Shown: positions 38,109-46,662, counted from the first letter of the stretch. The stretch is 64,000 nt of DNA from Rheinheimera sp. (GCA_003482455.1 DMYW01000012.1:4965-68964); one strand, 5' to 3'. Notes: generated by a model from the letters alone, not told the origin. Numbers and translations are program-made.

Positions 38109-38441
38109 TTAACAACAGGGTTCGCTTGGCTGTGGCGCTGTGGTGTCGAGGGCACAACATTCGGCAGTTAAAAAAGCTAACAACAACTGGATTTGTGCAA
38201 AATTCAATTGGCAATACAAGGTACGGCCGTCGCGTTGTTGGGTCATCAAGCCGGCTTGGCTGAGCCGACTTAAGTGATGTGACAAGGTGGACCCCGGAAT
38301 ATCCAATTGGCTTTGAATATCGCCTACCGCCATGCCTTGGCGGCCCGCGCGCACGAGCAAACGGAAAATACTCAGGCGAGTGGTGTGGCCGAGTTCGGCC
38401 AATTGACTGGCGGCAAGTTCAAGTTGCACTGTGTTCTCCAA
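38109..38441 (-). CDS. ArsR/SmtB-family regulator, C-terminal Cys tail
   Basis: 110 residues. Winged-helix core with LGHTTRLSIFRLLVRAG, recognition helix STLSHHLSRLSQAGLM and wing RDGRTLYCQLN. The usual ELCVCDL site is replaced by GMAVGDIQSQL, but the tail carries two Cys-Cys pairs (AECCALD and EPCC). A metalloid could be bound there, as in the C-terminal-site ArsR variants. It is divergent from the glutathione-synthetase-like gene, and palindromes lie between them. Sensor for the left promoter of the arsenic island (inference). Confidence 0.85.
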   Translation of the reverse strand: MENTVQLELAASQLAELGHTTRLSIFRLLVRAGRQGMAVGDIQSQLDIPGSTLSHHLSRLSQAGLMTQQRDGRTLYCQLNFAQIQLLLAFLTAECCALDTTAPQPSEPCC

Positions 38442-38786
38442 AACGGGATGCGTGGTCTCAGTGTATCGGGGCTATGCTGGAGATTCTAGCTTCTATATTT
38501 CCAGAATTGTAGAAATATTCGTTGACAGTTCGAAGTTTGTCGAATTATTATCGTTTCGATATTTATCGAAATATCAGGTTTTTTTAATCTACCGCAATAC
38601 ATGCAGGTTTGCTGCGCGTGAGAATGCTGACAGCTTTCAGCGATGTAGGCGCCAGTACCGCGTGGCTGCGTATACTTTGTTGCATAGTGTTGTGTCGTCA
38701 GTGGGGCTTCGTGGGCTTTATTTTCTGAGCCTTCTGGGTGAGGCCTATGCGGCATGCTCCCCAGCGCAGTTTATTAGGATCTTTGC
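38442..38786. promoter_or_regulatory. divergent control region with ATTTC/GAAAT palindromes
   Basis: 345 bases between the divergent ArsR and glutathione-synthetase-like genes. Two sets of inverted repeats stand out: ATATTTC at 38495-38501 with GAAATAT at 38512-38518, and the interlocked TTTCGAT/ATCGAAA (38554-38571) with GATATTT/AAATATC (38558-38575). Both share an ATTTC...GAAAT core, as expected for a winged-helix dimer operator. No -35/-10 pair is certain. The rest shows nothing I can name. Confidence 0.55.
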
Positions 38787-40265
38787 ATGAACAATCGACT
38801 AGGTGACAGCGTTGAACAGATCCAGCAGCAGATGGCCGACTGGCAGTTGGGGTTGTTGGGCGAGGCGGGGGCATTTTTGCCTGCGCCCGTGTCATTCACG
38901 CCATGGCAACTGACGTCGAGTGCTTGGTCGCAGGCGCTTGAAATCGCCGCTGGCTTGACGGAGCTGTTGCAAAAACTGACCGATAATCCGCAGCTGTTTG
39001 CCGATGCGTGCGCCGGGTTGTTGCGAAGTCACAGCGTGCCTGGCGAATTGACGCGTCGCTTATCGGCCAGCGGCTTTTTTGCCGGCTCCAGGTTGCAAAG
39101 CACGGCCGTGAGTTTGATGCGCCATGATCTGTTGCTGGATCAGCAAGGTCAGTGGCGCTGGGTAGAATCCAATAGCATTGCCGCTGGCATGGGACCACTT
39201 AATCAGCGCTGGTTACAGCTGGCGCAGCAGTTATTGCCTGATACCACGGCCAGCGCGGCGGCAAACCCTGCGGCAGAGCGTCAAGGGGCGCTGCTTGCGG
39301 CGGCGGCATGGCGGCAAGCGCGGCGACGTCAAGTAGCGCGTCAGCACGACGAGCATCACCACGAACGCCATCCAGCAACGCCAGAGCAAGCCGCTACGCT
39401 GGTGTTTGTCGTCACGGCGGATGAAGACAATCTGTATGACCAGCAGCTACTCGCCAGTGCCATTGCCGCACATGGCGTGACCGTGCGCCGGCTGACCTGC
39501 GCTGAGCTTTTGAGCTGTCAGCTCGACGCCTTCAAGCGCCTGCGTCACCCCGATGGCAGCGTGTTGGACTTGCTGTATTGGCGCACGGGCTACAATCCTG
39601 GCGATTATCCGCAGCCATCGGCGCAACCGCTGTGGCAATGGCGCCAGCAGCTGGAAAACGCCGATGTAGCCCAGTGTCCGACCATGGCGCTGCAGTTGGT
39701 GTCGAGCAAATATGTGCAAGCTTGGCTCAGTCAACAGCTGTTAGACAAGGCATTACGAGTGCAACTGGCGCAGCAGTTAGGCATTGCAGTGTCGCGGCTG
39801 GAGCTGCTTGCCGCTGCCTGTGTGCCGCAGCGGCTGGTGCAGCAGCTGGACGCCGCAACGTTGGCCGAACTGCTGGCCGCCGGCTGGTGGTACAAGCGTC
39901 AAGACGAAGGTGGTGGCAATGTGGCGCAAGGTGACGATGCGCTGCGCTGGGCGGCGCAAGCCGATGCTGCGGATTTGTTGATGGCGCCTATTCACAGTGT
40001 GCAGCGCCAATCCCCACAACGCTGGCTACGCCATGGGCAATGGCATGAACCCAGCGCCGTCATCTCTGAGCTGGGCATCTTTAGCGCCTCGCCGGGCTTA
40101 GACGGCACGGGCGTCGCGGCTATGCATCCGACTGTGCAACAGGCCATGCAACCGGCCGTGGCCAGCTACGCCGGGTATCTGCTGCGCAGTAAACCTGCCA
40201 TGCAGCTGGAAGGTGGCGTGCATCGTGGCGGCGCCGTGCTGGATTTAGTAGGGATTGACCAATAA
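38787..40265 (+). CDS. eukaryotic-type glutathione synthetase homologue
   Basis: 492 residues, close to the ~474 of human GSS and unlike the ~315 of bacterial GshB. Motifs run in order as in the eukaryotic enzyme: WVESNSIAAGM (metal ligands E127, N129), LVFVVTADEDNLYDQQ, YWRTGYNPGDYP, CPTMALQLVSSKYVQ (K308), WYKRQDEGGGN (K370, E374, glycine triad), SELGIF, and a final LLRSKPAMQLEGGVHRGG. All ATP and metal residues I can align are kept, so it should be a working ligase. Clustered with arsenic genes. Making glutathione for arsenic detoxification is the simplest reading; a modified thiol product is possible. Confidence 0.87.
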   Translation: MNNRLGDSVEQIQQQMADWQLGLLGEAGAFLPAPVSFTPWQLTSSAWSQALEIAAGLTELLQKLTDNPQLFADACAGLLRSHSVPGELTRRLSASGFFAGSRLQSTAVSLMRHDLLLDQQGQWRWVESNSIAAGMGPLNQRWLQLAQQLLPDTTASAAANPAAERQGALLAAAAWRQARRRQVARQHDEHHHERHPATPEQAATLVFVVTADEDNLYDQQLLASAIAAHGVTVRRLTCAELLSCQLDAFKRLRHPDGSVLDLLYWRTGYNPGDYPQPSAQPLWQWRQQLENADVAQCPTMALQLVSSKYVQAWLSQQLLDKALRVQLAQQLGIAVSRLELLAAACVPQRLVQQLDAATLAELLAAGWWYKRQDEGGGNVAQGDDALRWAAQADAADLLMAPIHSVQRQSPQRWLRHGQWHEPSAVISELGIFSASPGLDGTGVAAMHPTVQQAMQPAVASYAGYLLRSKPAMQLEGGVHRGGAVLDLVGIDQ

Positions 40266-40348
40266 TCACCACGGCTAACCACGATATCCGTCTTGCTCCT
40301 AGCTCAGAACCGCGCTCGAAGCTGGTCGCGCGTCCCTGCCTCCCCTTG

Positions 40349-40390
40349 AACATATATGGCAAATCAAATATATTGCTAGCCATATATGTT
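40349..40390. promoter_or_regulatory. candidate ArsR operator before arsR
   Basis: AACATATATGGC (40349-40360) and GCCATATATGTT (40379-40390) are perfect 12-bp inverted repeats 18 bases apart, each with an internal CATATATG palindrome, just 17 bases before the arsR ATG. The position and ATAT-rich half-sites fit ArsR operators that autoregulate. Confidence 0.75.
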
Positions 40391-40407
40391 GGCGATTGGA
40401 TCTCTTG

Positions 40408-40746
40408 ATGCTCACTCCTCTGGAATTTTTCAAACTGCTGGCCGATGACACGCGCTTGCGCTGCTTGTTGCTGTTGGTGCAAGAAGGCGAATTGTGTGTC
40501 TGCGAACTGATGACGGCGTTAGACGAGTCGCAGCCGAAAATCTCCAGACACTTGGCCTTATTGCGTGACGCCAAGTTGCTGCTCGACCGTCGCCAAGGCC
40601 AATGGGTATTTTATCGGTTAAATGAGGCCGCCCCCGCCTGGGCATTGGCGACATTGCAGCAGGCCTGCCAAGGCCAAACCGAACAACTCAGCGCCATGCA
40701 GCAGCAATTGTGCCGCATGGGCGACCGACCGCAGCGCTGCTGCTAA
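40408..40746 (+). CDS. arsR: arsenic-responsive repressor ArsR
   Basis: 112 residues. FKLLADDTRLRCLLLL start, then GELCVCELMTALDESQPKISRHLALLRDAKLL. The CVC pair in the recognition helix is the classical As(III) site, and a final RCC adds cysteines. QGQWVFYRLN is the wing. No strong ribosome-binding site precedes the ATG at 40408, which begins the conserved MLTPLEFFKLLADD. The operator lies directly upstream, so it should repress itself and the following phosphatase, GAPDH, arsJ and chrA genes. Confidence 0.93.
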   Translation: MLTPLEFFKLLADDTRLRCLLLLVQEGELCVCELMTALDESQPKISRHLALLRDAKLLLDRRQGQWVFYRLNEAAPAWALATLQQACQGQTEQLSAMQQQLCRMGDRPQRCC

Positions 40747-40758
40747 CAGGAGCAAACC

Positions 40759-41247
40759 ATGACGCATCCGTTTGATGCTTTAGCGCTGGGTGATGCCAGC
40801 TTATTGTTAACGCCATGCCCCGGCACTCGCGGTGTGGCCTTGCAGAGCTCGTTGCAGCAGTTGCAACAGGCCGGTGCGGTTGGCGTGTTAACTTTAATGC
40901 CCACGCATGAACTGCAAGCGTTGCAAGTGGCAGCGCTGGGGGAGACTTGTCAGCAGTTAGGTCTGCGCTGGTGGCATGCACCGATTGACGATGATGCAGC
41001 GCCTGCACACGACTTTGCCGCGGTATGGCCAGCGATCGCCGCCGAGGTACAGCAGTTGCTCGACCAAGGGCAGTCAATCGCCGTGCATTGCAAAGGAGGT
41101 TCGGGCCGCACTGGGTTGGTGTGTGCCTTGTTACTGGATGCCCGCGGCGACGCCGATGCCAAAGCCAAGGTGCAAGCATTACGCCCCTATGCCTTAACCA
41201 ACGCGGCGCACCAAGCCTATTTCGCCGGCGTGCAGCAAACTCGCTAA
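40759..41247 (+). CDS. CDKN3-like dual-specificity phosphatase of the ars operon
   Basis: 162 residues. The P-loop AVHCKGGSGRTGLVCALLL supplies the catalytic Cys and Arg of the HCx5R cysteine phosphatases, and WWHAPIDDDAAP carries the general-acid Asp loop. It resembles the CDKN3/KAP group, which turns up in bacterial arsenic operons next to GAPDH and arsJ. AACAGGAGCAAACC precedes the ATG, 12 bases after arsR. Possible roles are on phosphoglycerate-type intermediates or a regulator; not established. Confidence 0.85.
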   Translation: MTHPFDALALGDASLLLTPCPGTRGVALQSSLQQLQQAGAVGVLTLMPTHELQALQVAALGETCQQLGLRWWHAPIDDDAAPAHDFAAVWPAIAAEVQQLLDQGQSIAVHCKGGSGRTGLVCALLLDARGDADAKAKVQALRPYALTNAAHQAYFAGVQQTR

Positions 41248-41328
41248 AGCCGCTACGCCCCAAGATTCGACAAAAATACGTTCTAGTTAGACCTGCGGCA
41301 TAACAAAACCGCCATTGGAGAGAGTGTG

Positions 41329-42345
41329 ATGTCAGAGAAAAAAACCATCAAAGTCGGCATTAACGGCTTTGGTCGCATCGGCCGTTTGGCGCTGCGCGCG
41401 GCGTGTGATTGGCCGGAGTTTGACTTTGTGCGTATCAATGACCCCGCTGGCGATGCCGCCACCTTTGCTCACCTGCTGACCTTTGATTCGGTGCATGGCC
41501 GTTTCCAGCACGAAGCGCGCAGCGAAGGCGATACCATCGTTGTTGGCCGGCACCGCGTGGCAGTCAGTGCCAATAAAACCATCGAAGCGACCGATTGGTC
41601 GGACTGCGATCTGGTGCTGGAATGCTCCGGCAAGATGAAAAGCACCGAGCAGCTCAACAACTACCTAGCGCAAGGCGTCAAACGCGTCGTCGTCAGCGCC
41701 CCTGTCAAAGAGCCGGGCGTACTCAACGTGGTGATGGGGGTGAATCATCAGCTATTTGATGCCAACAGCCATCGGATTGTCACCGCCGCGAGCTGCACCA
41801 CCAACTGCTTAGCGCCGGTGGTGAAGGTGATCCATGAAGCAATTGGCATTCGCCACGGCATGATCACCACCATTCATGATTTAACCAATACCCAATCGAT
41901 TTTGGACACGCCGCATAAAGACTTGCGCCGCGCCCGCGCCTCGGGCAGCAGTTTAATTCCAACCACGACCGGTTCGGCGACTGCCATTACCGAGATTTTC
42001 CCAGAGCTGAAAGGCCGCTTAAATGGCCACGCCGTGCGTGTGCCGCTGGCCAATGCTTCGCTGACCGACTGCGTGTTTGAGCTAGAGCGCGCGGTGACCG
42101 TCGAGGAAGTCAATGGCTTATTAAAGGCCGCCGCCGACGGTGAACTGCGTGGCATTTTGGGCTACGAAGAGCGGCCTTTGGTGTCGATTGATTACAAAAC
42201 CGACCCGCGTTCGAGCATTATCGATGCCTTGTCGACCATGGTGGTCAATGGCACTCAGTTAAAACTGTACGCCTGGTACGACAACGAGTGGGGCTATTCG
42301 AACCGCACGGTTGAGCTGGCGCGTTTGGTTGGGCTGGCGGGTTAA
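41329..42345 (+). CDS. glyceraldehyde-3-phosphate dehydrogenase, arsenate-pathway type
   Basis: 338 residues. NAD-binding [17 protein letters not shown], active-site [18 protein letters not shown] (catalytic Cys, then the Asn), and the C-terminal [18 protein letters not shown] are complete. In this setting GAPDH adds arsenate to G3P to give 1-arseno-3-phosphoglycerate, the ArsJ substrate (known pathway). Start ATG at 41329 after TTGGAGAGAGTG. A duplicate of the glycolytic gene used for detoxification, judged from neighbours. Confidence 0.93.
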   Translation: MSEKKTIKVGINGFGRIGRLALRAACDWPEFDFVRINDPAGDAATFAHLLTFDSVHGRFQHEARSEGDTIVVGRHRVAVSANKTIEATDWSDCDLVLECSGKMKSTEQLNNYLAQGVKRVVVSAPVKEPGVLNVVMGVNHQLFDANSHRIVTAASCTTNCLAPVVKVIHEAIGIRHGMITTIHDLTNTQSILDTPHKDLRRARASGSSLIPTTTGSATAITEIFPELKGRLNGHAVRVPLANASLTDCVFELERAVTVEEVNGLLKAAADGELRGILGYEERPLVSIDYKTDPRSSIIDALSTMVVNGTQLKLYAWYDNEWGYSNRTVELARLVGLAG

Positions 42346-42431
42346 CGTCAACGCGCTGCAGTCTCGGCGCTGTGCCAACTGCGGGTGCGAGCGAGCCGCC
42401 GACCGATGACAAGCAACAGGATCACACCTTG

Positions 42432-43772
42432 ATGACGCGAACGACACTACCGACAAATACGCCACCAGCGTCACCTGAAAACACGCCACCGGCAACTGGC
42501 CTGCGCGACTATCTGCTGGTGACCGCTAATTACTGGAGCTTCACGCTCAGTGATGGTGCGCTGCGTATGCTGGTGCTGCTGTTTTTTTACCAGCAAGGCT
42601 ATTCGCCATTGGCGCTTGCCAGTTTGTTTCTGTTGTATGAACTGTTTGGCGTCGTGACCAACTTGGTGGGCGGCTACTTAGGCGCGCGGCTTGGCCTGAA
42701 TAAAACCATGCAGCTGGGCCTCGGGTTGCAGGTGCTGGCGCTTGGCATGTTATTGGCGCCGCTGCCTTGGCTGACGGTGCCCTATGTGATGCTGTCGCAA
42801 GCCTTGTCGGGTATCGCCAAAGACCTGAATAAAATGAGCGCCAAAAGCGCGATCAAGCTGCTGCTGCCCGAGCAGGCGCAAGGCCGCTTGTATCGTTGGG
42901 TCGCGCTGTTGACCGGTTCGAAAAACGCCATGAAAGGCATCGGCTTCTTTTTGGGCGGAGTGTTATTGGCGGCGTTTGGTTTTCAAGGTGCAATTGCCGG
43001 CATGGCGGGCGCACTTGCGCTGGTGTGGCTTGGTAGTTTGTGGCTGCTGCCCAACGACTTAGGCCGCAAACGCTTCAAACCCAAGTTTACCGAGTTGTTT
43101 GCCAAAAGTGCGGCCATTAACTGGCTGTCGGCGGCGCGGTTGTTTTTGTTTGGTGCGCGTGACGTTTGGTTTGTGGTGGCGTTGCCGGTGACGCTGGCCA
43201 GCCAATTTGGCTGGTCGCAGCAAAGTATCGGTAGTTTTTTGGCGCTGTGGGTGATTGGTTATGGCGTAGTGCAAGCCTTGGCGCCAAGCATCACCGGCCA
43301 CCGAGGTGCGGCAGGCGACACAGCCAGCGCAGCGCATGCTCAAGCGAATACCCACCTCGACAGCCACGGCGCCTTTGGTTGGGCGCTGGCACTGTGCGGC
43401 ATACCAGCGCTGTTGGCGCTGGGTTTGCAGCGAACGCCTGCGGATGTTGTGCTTGCTGGCATGGCCGCCCCCGAATTGCTGTTGCTGGGCGGCTTGTTGC
43501 TGTTTGGCGCTGTGTTTGCCATCAATTCATCGCTGCACAGCTATTTGATTGTCAAATTCGCCGCGCGTGATGGCGTGTCACTCGACGTTGGTTTTTATTA
43601 CATGGCCAATGCCTTGGGGCGGCTGGTTGGCACCTTACTTTCAGGCGCCGTGCTGCAAGCGGCGGGTTTTACGGCGGTGCTTTGGGTTAGTAGCGCCATG
43701 TTGCTGGTGGCGGTACTGGCGAGCTGGCGGCTAAGTCGGTTGCCGGTCGACAGTGAATCACTGAACGGATAA
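42432..43772 (+). CDS. arsJ: organoarsenical efflux MFS permease ArsJ
   Basis: 446 residues from the ATG at 42432 (CAGGATCACACCTTG before it), with about 11-12 helices. ANYWSFTLSDGALRMLVLLFFYQQGYSPL, ELFGVVTNLVGGYLGARLGL and KDLNKMSAKSAIKLLLPE are the recognisable ArsJ blocks. It exports the arsenylated 3-phosphoglycerate that GAPDH makes. The stop is seven bases from the chrA start, so the two are cotranscribed. Confidence 0.92.
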   Translation: MTRTTLPTNTPPASPENTPPATGLRDYLLVTANYWSFTLSDGALRMLVLLFFYQQGYSPLALASLFLLYELFGVVTNLVGGYLGARLGLNKTMQLGLGLQVLALGMLLAPLPWLTVPYVMLSQALSGIAKDLNKMSAKSAIKLLLPEQAQGRLYRWVALLTGSKNAMKGIGFFLGGVLLAAFGFQGAIAGMAGALALVWLGSLWLLPNDLGRKRFKPKFTELFAKSAAINWLSAARLFLFGARDVWFVVALPVTLASQFGWSQQSIGSFLALWVIGYGVVQALAPSITGHRGAAGDTASAAHAQANTHLDSHGAFGWALALCGIPALLALGLQRTPADVVLAGMAAPELLLLGGLLLFGAVFAINSSLHSYLIVKFAARDGVSLDVGFYYMANALGRLVGTLLSGAVLQAAGFTAVLWVSSAMLLVAVLASWRLSRLPVDSESLNG

Positions 43773-43779
43773 AACGCGG

Positions 43780-45159
43780 ATGCCAGAGAATCACACATCA
43801 CCAAGCCGTACCGTAATTGCAGCTGAAGCAGAGACAAATACGGCGACAGCAGCAAGTCTTTGGCAGATCTTATTAATTTTCTTGCGCTTAGGCTGCACCA
43901 GCTTTGGTGGGCCTGTGGCGCATCTGGCCTTTTTTCAAACCGAGTTTGTCGAAAAACGGCGCTGGTTAAGCGCCAGTGCGTACGCCGACTTAGTGGCCTT
44001 GTGTCAATTTTTACCAGGGCCTGCGTCAAGCCAAGTCGGCATGGCGCTAGGCTGGCAACAAGCGGGTTGGCGCGGCGCGCTGCTGGCGTTTGCCGGTTTC
44101 ACCTTGCCATCGGCCTTGTTGCTAATGGCCGCGGCCATTGGCTTATTGCATGGCGCCGTGCTGAATGCCGGGGCGCAGTTGGGGCTGCTGCTGGTGACCA
44201 TGGCGGTGGTGGCGCAGGCGCTTTGGAGTATGCAACGCAGTTTATGCAGGGGCTTACGTGAACGGGGGCTTGCCTTGGTGGTGGCTGGATGTTTGCTACT
44301 AACTGGCGGCGGGTTGTTGTGGCAGTTGTTGTTGATGCTGGGTGTGGCGCTGCTGGGTGGGTATTTGCTTGGAGTGCGGCGCAGTACGCTGACTGAGTCT
44401 GTGGCGCCAGCCAATCTCAAGGCGCGGTGCGTTGAAGCAGCAACCTCGGTCAATCGACAAGCGTTATCACGCGATAACAAAGCGCTGCGGCTGGCGATTT
44501 TCTGTTTGGGGTTACTCGGTGGTTTGTTGCTGCTGACGCCATGGCTGGCGCAGCAATCGCCTGAGAGTTTATTGCTGCAACTAACCGATAGGTTGTTGCG
44601 CGCTGGCAGCTTGGTGTTTGGCGGTGGCCATGTGGTGTTGCCGTGGCTGCATAGCGAATTTGTTGGCAGTGGCCTAGTCAGTGAACAGCTGCTTGCCAGC
44701 GGGTATGGCATGACCCAAGCCATGCCTGGGCCCTTGTTTAGTGTGTCGGCGCTGCTGGGTACCGCGAGCAGTTTAGCGGCAGGGGCTAGTCCGTGGCAGG
44801 CATTCGGCTACGGCATTTGGGCACTGCTGGTGATGTTTTTACCGGCCTGGTTGCTGGTGCTGGCCGCCATGCCGTATTGGCAACAGCTGCGCGCGCAACC
44901 GCGGCTACAAGCCATGCTGCAGGCAGTGAATGCGGCGGTGGTGGGGTTGTTGCTGGTGGCTTGGTTGCAGCTGTGGCCAAGCCTGCTGGCATCGCCGCTG
45001 CTGGCAAACGGCTCTGTCACGTTACTGGGCTCTGTCGCGTCGCTGGGCGCTGCTGTGTTCGCTTTGGTCAGTCTTACTTGGCTGTTGCAACAACGCTGGT
45101 TGCCGGTGTGGGGCTTGGTGGCTCTTGCCGCGGCGGTGGGGCAGTGGCTGGGGAGTTAA
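43780..45159 (+). CDS. chrA: chromate transporter ChrA (two CHR domains)
   Basis: 459 residues of the long-chain CHR family, with two CHR domains in tandem. The first has LGCTSFGGPVAHLAFFQTEFVEKRRWLS and QFLPGPASSQVGMALGWQQ. The second has LVFGGGHVVLPWLHSEFV and the YGMTQAMPGPLFSVSALLG helix. About ten helices. It exports chromate in exchange for protons or sulfate. It starts eight bases after arsJ and so belongs to the arsenic operon, giving joint oxyanion resistance. Confidence 0.92.
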   Translation: MPENHTSPSRTVIAAEAETNTATAASLWQILLIFLRLGCTSFGGPVAHLAFFQTEFVEKRRWLSASAYADLVALCQFLPGPASSQVGMALGWQQAGWRGALLAFAGFTLPSALLLMAAAIGLLHGAVLNAGAQLGLLLVTMAVVAQALWSMQRSLCRGLRERGLALVVAGCLLLTGGGLLWQLLLMLGVALLGGYLLGVRRSTLTESVAPANLKARCVEAATSVNRQALSRDNKALRLAIFCLGLLGGLLLLTPWLAQQSPESLLLQLTDRLLRAGSLVFGGGHVVLPWLHSEFVGSGLVSEQLLASGYGMTQAMPGPLFSVSALLGTASSLAAGASPWQAFGYGIWALLVMFLPAWLLVLAAMPYWQQLRAQPRLQAMLQAVNAAVVGLLLVAWLQLWPSLLASPLLANGSVTLLGSVASLGAAVFALVSLTWLLQQRWLPVWGLVALAAAVGQWLGS

Positions 45160-45241
45160 ACCTGCCGCAGAGATGCTGCAGTGGACTATGAGACACCATC
45201 AGCCGTTGCGATTTGGCACCATCAGCTACCATGCTATTTGG

Positions 45242-45276
45242 CAACAGCCAACAGCCAACAGCCAACAGCCAACAGC
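45242..45276 (+). repeat. heptanucleotide tandem repeat (CAACAGC)x5
   Basis: Five perfect CAACAGC copies followed by CAAT end 20 bases before the TfoX_C gene start. The unit is seven bases, so copy-number changes would move any upstream promoter against the ribosome-binding site region or shift upstream reading. Confidence 0.85.
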
Positions 45277-45296
45277 CAATACACAGGATGTAGCGA

Positions 45297-45557
45297 ATGC
45301 AACTCGCAGAATTACGCAGTTTAGGCCCTAAATCGCAGCAGATGCTGCACGATGCCGGTATTTTTAGTTATCAGCAGCTGCACGAGCTTGGCGCGGTCAA
45401 TGCGTACCGGCAGGTCAAAGCTGTGTGCCCTAAGGCTAGTTTGAATTTGTTGTGGGCGCTGGAATCGGCGCTGACCGGTATTCCTTGGCAAGAGGTTGCG
45501 CGTTGGCAACGCGAGCGGTTATTGGCGGAGCTTGCTGCGGCGGGCCATAAAGCTTGA
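45297..45557 (+). CDS. TfoX C-terminal-domain protein
   Basis: 86 residues that are only the TfoX/Sxy C-terminal domain: ELRSLGPKSQQMLHDAGIFSYQQLHELGAVNAYRQVK, then LLWALESALTGIPWQEV. The helix-hairpin-helix pattern suits DNA or protein contacts. TfoX itself controls natural competence with CRP, and stand-alone C-terminal versions have no known function. The start is the ATG after AGGATGTAGCG. A heptamer repeat stands in its leader. Confidence 0.85.
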   Translation: MQLAELRSLGPKSQQMLHDAGIFSYQQLHELGAVNAYRQVKAVCPKASLNLLWALESALTGIPWQEVARWQRERLLAELAAAGHKA

Positions 45558-45620
45558 TTGTCCGCAGCGCTCAGCGGTTTGTAAGTCAGCCATGCAAGCC
45601 AGCACTGGAGAGCACAGAAC

Positions 45621-46283
45621 TCAGCCGCGCTGCGGTTCGCGGCACCAACGAAACTCCATTTGCCGTGCTGTGGCTGCGGCCAGTGCGTCGTTGGTAAAGT
45701 GCGCCACCAATTCCAAACTCAAATCAATGCCCGCCGAAATGCCGCCGGAGCTCCACAGCTGCAAGGTGTTGACCGCAGCTGTGGGTGGCTGTGGCCAACT
45801 GGCATGCAGATACCGCACTTCGCTTTGCACAGTCAGCGCCGGGAACAACTGCGCTAACTCGGCTTGATCTTCCCAGTGCGTGGTCACCGGCACGGCCAAC
45901 TGCGGCAAGGCATGCGCCAGCAAAAACACGCCAGTGCAAACACACGCGATCTGACCTTGTGTCGCCGCGTGCTGTTGAATAAACGCCCGCAGCGCTGGGT
46001 CTTGCATTGCATCCAGATGATACCCGCCTGGCAGCAGCAACAAATCCAGTGCTGGGCAATTATCAAGGCCTACGGCGGCGGTCATCGGAAAACCGGCGCG
46101 CGCGGCGACCACGCCCGGCTGATTGGCCAGCAAAAACACCTCAAAGGGGGCGGGCACTTGCTCGCTGCCATGCACACTTTTGGCCAGGCGATTGGCCACA
46201 CGATTGGCGGTAGTAAAAACCTCAAACGGGCCGGCCACGTCCAGAACTTCCACCTCGGGGTACAGATAAATACCAATGCGCAT
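45621..46283 (-). CDS. DJ-1/PfpI superfamily protein (isonitrile hydratase-like)
   Basis: 220 residues from the ATG at 46283 (GGAGCTGCA before it). Flavodoxin-like MRIGIYLYPEVEVLDVAGPFEVF opening, then LDLLLLPGGYH and the nucleophile elbow IACVCTGVFLLAHA with the reactive Cys followed by T-G. This is the InhA/GATase-1-like group. C-terminal SSGGISAGIDLSLELVAHF is typical, and there is no AraC HTH domain, so a stand-alone enzyme or sensor. Substrate unknown. Confidence 0.85.
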   Translation of the reverse strand: MRIGIYLYPEVEVLDVAGPFEVFTTANRVANRLAKSVHGSEQVPAPFEVFLLANQPGVVAARAGFPMTAAVGLDNCPALDLLLLPGGYHLDAMQDPALRAFIQQHAATQGQIACVCTGVFLLAHALPQLAVPVTTHWEDQAELAQLFPALTVQSEVRYLHASWPQPPTAAVNTLQLWSSGGISAGIDLSLELVAHFTNDALAAATARQMEFRWCREPQRG

Positions 46284-46662
46284 TGCAGCTCCATTCGTCA
46301 ATTAGCGGTAACCACAGGCTGCCTGAGCGAGCCGCCGCTCGCAAGCGACGGTTTGGAAACAGCATGTCTAAAAATGCAGCGATAAAAACTTTGTGTTTAT
46401 TTTCTGTCCAGCCTTGACGCCTTTAAAAATTGGAGGTAAAACGATTAAGTTAAGAAGGTTGAAAAATTATAACCCGTCGAAAAAAGCAACAGCGAACGCT
46501 CCGTAATAGCACTTGCTGTTTTTTTTGGAGACATAACTTAAACGATTAAGGCGAGCAAAACCCCGGCACATGAAAAGTCTGGACTAAGCTCTGCTAGTCG
46601 GTTTGCGAAACGCCTTCTACCAGCAACACCGTAAACACAACAAGTCGACAAGGGATATCCAG
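46284..46662 (+). promoter_or_regulatory. control region of the glucan locus with two LacI-type motifs
   Basis: 379 bases. AAACGATTAAG occurs twice on the plus strand, at 46439-46449 and 46540-46550, 101 bases apart. The second lies in TTAAACGATTAA, a near-palindrome around CG typical of LacI-family operators. A T8 run at 46519-46526 follows GCTTGCTG-like sequence and precedes the second copy. Nothing else is defensible. Confidence 0.55.

Noticed and set aside
40688..41263. Minus-strand 191-residue frame opposite the phosphatase
   Set aside because: Antisense of a GC-rich gene, low-complexity Arg/Ala/His composition.
44004..44723. Minus-strand 239-residue frame opposite chrA
   Set aside because: Antisense of a Leu/Ala-rich membrane protein, Asn/Pro/Ser-rich shadow.
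46519..46526. T8 run before the receptor as a terminator
   Set aside because: No convincing GC stem directly upstream.
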